From contig NZ_CAMYKO010000004.1 of assembly GCF_947259025.1 (NCBI RefSeq), forward strand, positions 372,001-436,000: 64,000 bases of DNA. Reading direction: 5' to 3'. The stretch is from an uncultured Methylophaga sp. (GTDB lineage: Bacteria > Pseudomonadota > Gammaproteobacteria > Nitrosococcales > Methylophagaceae). Numbering within the stretch: position 1 is the stretch's first letter; each line of letters starts with the position of its first letter. The position numbers were made by a program, and so were the translations under genes. This document shows positions 60,350 to 64,000 of this stretch, in pieces. A model generated the notes under the pieces. The model did no database searches. It worked only from the letters and a program-made list of their open reading frames with translations, and was not told where the DNA came from.

Positions 60350-60451
60350 AACCCGAGCTCAGAAAGATAGTCACTCGATTTATACCGAAACTGCTGCAAA
60401 AACGCCAATGACAGCTTGGTAATAAGGTCTGAGAGCCAGCGCGTGCTGCGT

Positions 60452-61831
60452 TCAGATAACGCGGGAAAAACGCTGTCTGGCAAGCTGACTGTATTTATCA
60501 AACAGCATGCAGACATGGCGGATGAGCAGTCGGCCGGTGGGTGAAATTTCAATCCGATTCCAGTCGTATTTCAGCAAGCCGTCCTGAGCGAATTGCTCAA
60601 GCTGTGGAAATATCTCGTGAAAATACTCGGCGAAGTCTATCGGATAGCGACTTTCCAGTTCGGCAATATCCAGCGCAAAATCACAAATCAGCCGGTTGAT
60701 GATCTCGCGGCGCAATTTATCGTCGTCATCCAGTGTGATACCGCGCATCACGGGTAAACGCCCGGCTTTGATGGCCTGATCATATTCAGCCAGGGTTTTG
60801 ACATTCTGGCTGTAGGCGTCGCCCACCATGCCGATTGAAGTGATGCCTAGCCCGATCAGATCACATTGAGCATGGGTCGAATAACCCTGAAAGTTGCGGT
60901 AAAGCTGGTGGTTTCGCTGTGCAACCGCGAGCTCATCGTCGGGCTTGGCGAAGTGATCCATGCCTATGTAGACATAGCCGGCCTCATTCAGCTTGTTGAT
61001 AGTACTTTGCAGAATAGCCAGTTTAACGCTGGCACTGGGCAGATCGGCGGTGCGGATCTGACGCTGGACTTTGAAGCGCTCGGGCAGGTGGGCATAGTTA
61101 AAAACTGAGAGACGATCAGGTGACGCTGCGATCACCTTATCTAGGGTTTCATTGAAGCTGGCTACAGTCTGATGCGGCAGACCATAGATCAGATCCAGGC
61201 TGATACTGCGAAAGCCTTCCCGCCGTGCGGCTTCCAGCACGCGAAAAGTCTGTGCTTCGGTCTGAATGCGGTTGACCGCTTGTTGCACCTGCGGGTTAAA
61301 GTCCTGCAGACCCAGACTGAGCCGGTTAAAGCCAATCTCCCGCAACAGCGCAATGGTGTCGCTGTCTGCTTCACGCGGGTCGATTTCAATAGAAAACTCA
61401 CCGTTCTCATCATCAGCCAGCGTGAAAAACTGACGGGTGACGTGCATTAATTCCCGCATCTGCTGGTGGCTTAGGAAGGTGGGGGTGCCGCCGCCCCAAT
61501 GTAACTGCTCTACAACGCGATCGCTGTCGAATAGCGCTGCCTGCATGGCCATTTCCTGATGCAGATTTTCTAGATACGGTTCGGCATGAGTCCGGTTTTT
61601 GGTGATGATCTTATTGCAGGCACAGTAATAACAGACGGTATCGCAGAACGGCAGATGAAAGTACAAAGATAATGGGCCGCCACGCTGATTGGAAAGGTCG
61701 ATATGTTGTTGATAACGCGCAGCATCCAGGCTGTCATTAAATTCCAGCGCAGTCGGGTAGGAGGTGTAGCGCGGACCGGCGCTGTCGTAGCGCCTGATAA
61801 GGTCGGCATCAAATTGTAAGGCTTGCTGCAT
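60452..61831 (-). CDS. hemN: Oxygen-independent coproporphyrinogen III oxidase
   Basis: 459 aa from the ATG at 61,831 (MQQALQFDADLIRRYD; AGGA upstream); the frame is open farther upstream. Radical-SAM motif FCDTVCYYC (C-x3-C-x2-C) and GGGTPT are present, and the HemN C-terminal domain ends the protein. It converts coproporphyrinogen III to protoporphyrinogen IX without O2. An FNR-type box lies about 75 bp upstream. Confidence 0.94.
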   Translation of the reverse strand: MQQALQFDADLIRRYDSAGPRYTSYPTALEFNDSLDAARYQQHIDLSNQRGGPLSLYFHLPFCDTVCYYCACNKIITKNRTHAEPYLENLHQEMAMQAALFDSDRVVEQLHWGGGTPTFLSHQQMRELMHVTRQFFTLADDENGEFSIEIDPREADSDTIALLREIGFNRLSLGLQDFNPQVQQAVNRIQTEAQTFRVLEAARREGFRSISLDLIYGLPHQTVASFNETLDKVIAASPDRLSVFNYAHLPERFKVQRQIRTADLPSASVKLAILQSTINKLNEAGYVYIGMDHFAKPDDELAVAQRNHQLYRNFQGYSTHAQCDLIGLGITSIGMVGDAYSQNVKTLAEYDQAIKAGRLPVMRGITLDDDDKLRREIINRLICDFALDIAELESRYPIDFAEYFHEIFPQLEQFAQDGLLKYDWNRIEISPTGRLLIRHVCMLFDKYSQLARQRFSRVI

Positions 61832-61904
61832 GGTCAGATCCTGCTCAAATTTTGAGCAATTATAACCAGCCGGGATGAACAGGAGGCGCTTACTTGAGCC
61901 TGAT

Positions 61905-61918
61905 TTGACCTGGATCAA
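61905..61918. promoter_or_regulatory. FNR/ANR-type box before hemN
   Basis: TTGACCTGGATCAA matches the FNR consensus except one position in the left half. It lies 74 bp upstream of the hemN start, inside the end of the LOG-family gene. Anaerobic activation of hemN by FNR is known in related bacteria. Confidence 0.7.
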
Positions 61919-62652
61919 ATGGGCGAGCGCTGCTCGGTTTCTGATTGAGCTGACAGGCTGTCGACATAGGCCTGAATAATAGGCGGCACCTCCTCAACAT
62001 TATCAACCATCCGGAACAGAAACATATCCTCTGCATCGATACAGCCCAACTCCACCATTTCCTGTTTGAGCCAGTCAATCAGCCCCTGCCAGAAAGCTGA
62101 ACCATAAAGGATGACCGGGAAATGGCGAATCTTCTGGGTCTGAATCAAGGTCAAGGCTTCAAAGAACTCGTCCAGGGTGCCGAAACCACCGGGGAACACC
62201 ACATAGCCCATCGAGTATTTAACGAACATCAGCTTACGCACGAAGAAATAGCGAAAACTGAGGCTGGTATCCTGGTTGGGGTTAGGCGTTTGTTCATGGG
62301 GCAGCTCAATATTGAGGCCGACTGAGCGGCCGCCCTGGTTGATGGCGCCCTCATTGGCCGCACCCATAATGCCCGGCCCACCGCCGGTGATGACAGATAA
62401 ACCGGCCTGAGACAGCGCAGTCGCCACTGCTTTTGCAGCATCGTAATAGGGAGAATCGAGGTTCAGCCGTGCGCTGCCAAATATGGAGACTGCAGGCCCC
62501 AGTTCATTCAGCGTTTCTATGCCATCAATCAATTCAGCCTGGATACGAAATACGCGCCAGGCTTCTGAAGTTTTCAGATCTTCCATGCTCAGTCCAGCCT
62601 CTTCGCTGTCATGCCTGTCATTCAAGATAATTAAATGCCCATGGCTTTGCAA
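61915..62652 (-). CDS. LOG-family protein (TIGR00730)
   Basis: 245 aa. The Rossmann-fold motifs GGGPGIMGAANEGA (about residue 90) and PGGFGTLDEF (about residue 154) are diagnostic of the LOG / lysine-decarboxylase-like group, whose members release bases from nucleotide 5'-monophosphates. Its last codons overlap the FNR-type box of hemN. Confidence 0.9.
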   Translation of the reverse strand: MQSHGHLIILNDRHDSEEAGLSMEDLKTSEAWRVFRIQAELIDGIETLNELGPAVSIFGSARLNLDSPYYDAAKAVATALSQAGLSVITGGGPGIMGAANEGAINQGGRSVGLNIELPHEQTPNPNQDTSLSFRYFFVRKLMFVKYSMGYVVFPGGFGTLDEFFEALTLIQTQKIRHFPVILYGSAFWQGLIDWLKQEMVELGCIDAEDMFLFRMVDNVEEVPPIIQAYVDSLSAQSETEQRSPI

Positions 62653-62822
62653 TTGGCTGGATTGGCTGGCGTATTGGGTAACAATCCCTCTGTGATCCCG
62701 AGCGAAGTCGAGGGATCTCAGGGCTCAGCAACGGATAGATAAATCAGGCTCCTGCGCCTGATGATAGAAAGCCGGATATCAGGTATTATTATCGCCTTTT
62801 CTGCACATTTTTCGGCGAATCT

Positions 62823-64000
62823 ATGAAAGTTCTTGTAATCGGCAGTGGCGGGCGCGAGCATGCGCTGGCCTGGAAACTCAGTCAGTCTTCCCAGCAACCA
62901 CAGGTTTTTGTGGCACCCGGCAACCCCGGTACCGCGCTGGAACCTGGTATCAGTAATGTAGATATTAAAGTCGAGGATATCGACGGACTGGTGGCTTTTG
63001 CCAAAGATAACGCGATTGACCTGACCGTGGTTGGCCCCGAAGTACCCCTGGTGTTGGGCGTTGTCGATGCCTTTGAAGCGGCCGGTTTGCGCTGCTTCGG
63101 CCCCAATCAGGCAGCGGCTGAACTGGAAGCCTCCAAGAGTTTCACCAAGGACTTTCTGGCCCGCCACCAGATTCCCACCGCGGCTTACAAGGTCTTTACC
63201 GAGGTAGAGCCGGCTAAAGCTTATATTAAGGAGCAGGGCGCGCCGATCGTAGTTAAGGCTGATGGCCTCGCAGCCGGTAAGGGCGTTATTGTTGCCCAGA
63301 CCGAACTGCAGGCGATAGAGGCCGTGGAAGATATGCTGGCAGGCAATAAGTTTGGGGATGCCGGTCATCGGGTTGTGGTTGAAGAATTCATGACCGGCGA
63401 AGAAGCCAGTTTTATCGTGATGGTAGATGGTGAACATATTCTGCCATTGGCGACTTCTCAGGATCACAAAGCACGCGATGATGGCGACAAAGGCCCCAAT
63501 ACCGGTGGCATGGGCGCGTATTCACCGGCACCGGTCGTCACCGATGACGTCTATCAGCGCATTATGGATGAGGTTATCGTGCCTACCGTCAAAGGCATGG
63601 CGGCAGACGGCAGGCCCTATGTCGGCTTTCTCTATGCCGGTCTGATGATTGACGAAAACGGTGCGCCCAAGGTGGTCGAGTACAACTGCCGTTTTGGTGA
63701 CCCTGAAACGCAGCCAATCCTGATGCGTCTGCGTTCGGATCTGCTTGAACTCTGTCAGGCTGGCCTCGATGGCCGCCTTGATCATGTCTCCGTGGACTGG
63801 GATCCGCGTGCCGCAGTTGGTGTGGTCATGGCAGCAGGCGGTTATCCGGATGCCTATCGCAAAGGCGACAAGATCTCCGGCCTGACGCAGGCAGAAAGCC
63901 TGGGTAGCAAGGTCTTCCATGCCGGCACGGCATGCGAAGGCGAAGATGTGGTTACAGCGGGTGGTCGTGTGCTTTGTGTTACTGCGCTGGGTGACAGCGT
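62823..64000 (+). CDS. purD: Phosphoribosylamine-glycine ligase (partial)
   Basis: First 392 codons, cut by the window edge. KVLVIGSGGREHALAWKL at the start, GPEVPLVLG, then the ATP-grasp domain (IVVKADGLAAGKGV, GPNTGGMGAYSP, VEYNCRFGDPETQ). It joins glycine to phosphoribosylamine in purine synthesis. Confidence 0.97.
   Translation, partial: MKVLVIGSGGREHALAWKLSQSSQQPQVFVAPGNPGTALEPGISNVDIKVEDIDGLVAFAKDNAIDLTVVGPEVPLVLGVVDAFEAAGLRCFGPNQAAAELEASKSFTKDFLARHQIPTAAYKVFTEVEPAKAYIKEQGAPIVVKADGLAAGKGVIVAQTELQAIEAVEDMLAGNKFGDAGHRVVVEEFMTGEEASFIVMVDGEHILPLATSQDHKARDDGDKGPNTGGMGAYSPAPVVTDDVYQRIMDEVIVPTVKGMAADGRPYVGFLYAGLMIDENGAPKVVEYNCRFGDPETQPILMRLRSDLLELCQAGLDGRLDHVSVDWDPRAAVGVVMAAGGYPDAYRKGDKISGLTQAESLGSKVFHAGTACEGEDVVTAGGRVLCVTALGDS

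Overview
The window is a gammaproteobacterial chromosome segment interrupted by one large mobile element. The flanks carry ordinary gammaproteobacterial genes: ybbA/tesA/ybbP, cydAB, phosphoketolase with acetate kinase, clcA, hemN, a LOG-family gene and purD. Two promoters have FNR/ANR-type boxes, which suits a facultative or microaerobic respirer. I cannot name the genus safely; a Methylophaga-like or related aquatic lineage is only a guess.

Left flank (1-18.3 kb): a YbbP-type permease cut by the window edge, its ATPase and the divergent tesA; a possible defence patch (DUF2075 nuclease-helicase, small HTH regulator, NERD protein); ackA-xfp; a cioAB-type bd oxidase operon with a DUF2474 peptide; a diguanylate cyclase broken by one in-frame amber codon; a VC0807-type membrane protein; and a cupin / cyclophilin-like / alcohol dehydrogenase group. 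That last group lies between a degenerate copy and the real copy of the 3' flank of tRNA-Leu.

Central element (18,366-58,534, about 40.2 kb, visibly AT-richer): it is bounded by a 13-bp direct repeat and split a host tRNA-Leu(UAA) gene in its anticodon loop. The host 3' half is at the left end and the 5' half at the right end. Joining them across the repeat rebuilds a perfect 87-nt tRNA. Just inside the right end the element carries its own complete tRNA-Leu(UAA), in the same orientation and downstream of the surviving host tRNA promoter. From left to right the element holds: a P4-like integrase and AlpA-like factor; HNH, VRR-NUC and BRCT proteins; a toxin-antitoxin patch of about 8 kb (MazEF, YefM-YoeB, HipBA and several orphan or decayed partners); ParA with an RHH partner; an RP4-like DNA-processing region (MOBP relaxase, MobC-like protein, predicted oriT, TraK-like protein); a nested 6-kb transposon with an unusual zinc-ribbon DDE transposase carrying a BsuBI/PstI-type restriction-modification operon; a VirD4-type coupling protein among unfamiliar membrane and secreted proteins; a DnaB-like helicase, a TrfA-like initiator and four 21-bp iterons; a trimeric autotransporter adhesin; a primase with a degenerate MobV-like N-terminal domain; and an LPD7-domain protein. 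No VirB4-type ATPase or mating-pore set is present, so it looks like an integrated, mobilizable plasmid that borrows another element's pore.

Three element promoters (coupling-protein operon, a 48.6-kb operon, adhesin) share a perfect palindrome whose centre is the -10 box, each with a GGACAG/GGATAG box 51-52 bp upstream. Two of them lie beside divergent RHH-type regulator genes. A second family of ATGTATTAC repeats links the parA promoter with the promoter of the primase operon. Together these look like a plasmid-style global regulon tying transfer, adhesion and partition.

Right flank (58.5-64 kb): clcA, hemN with an FNR box, a LOG-family gene and the start of purD.
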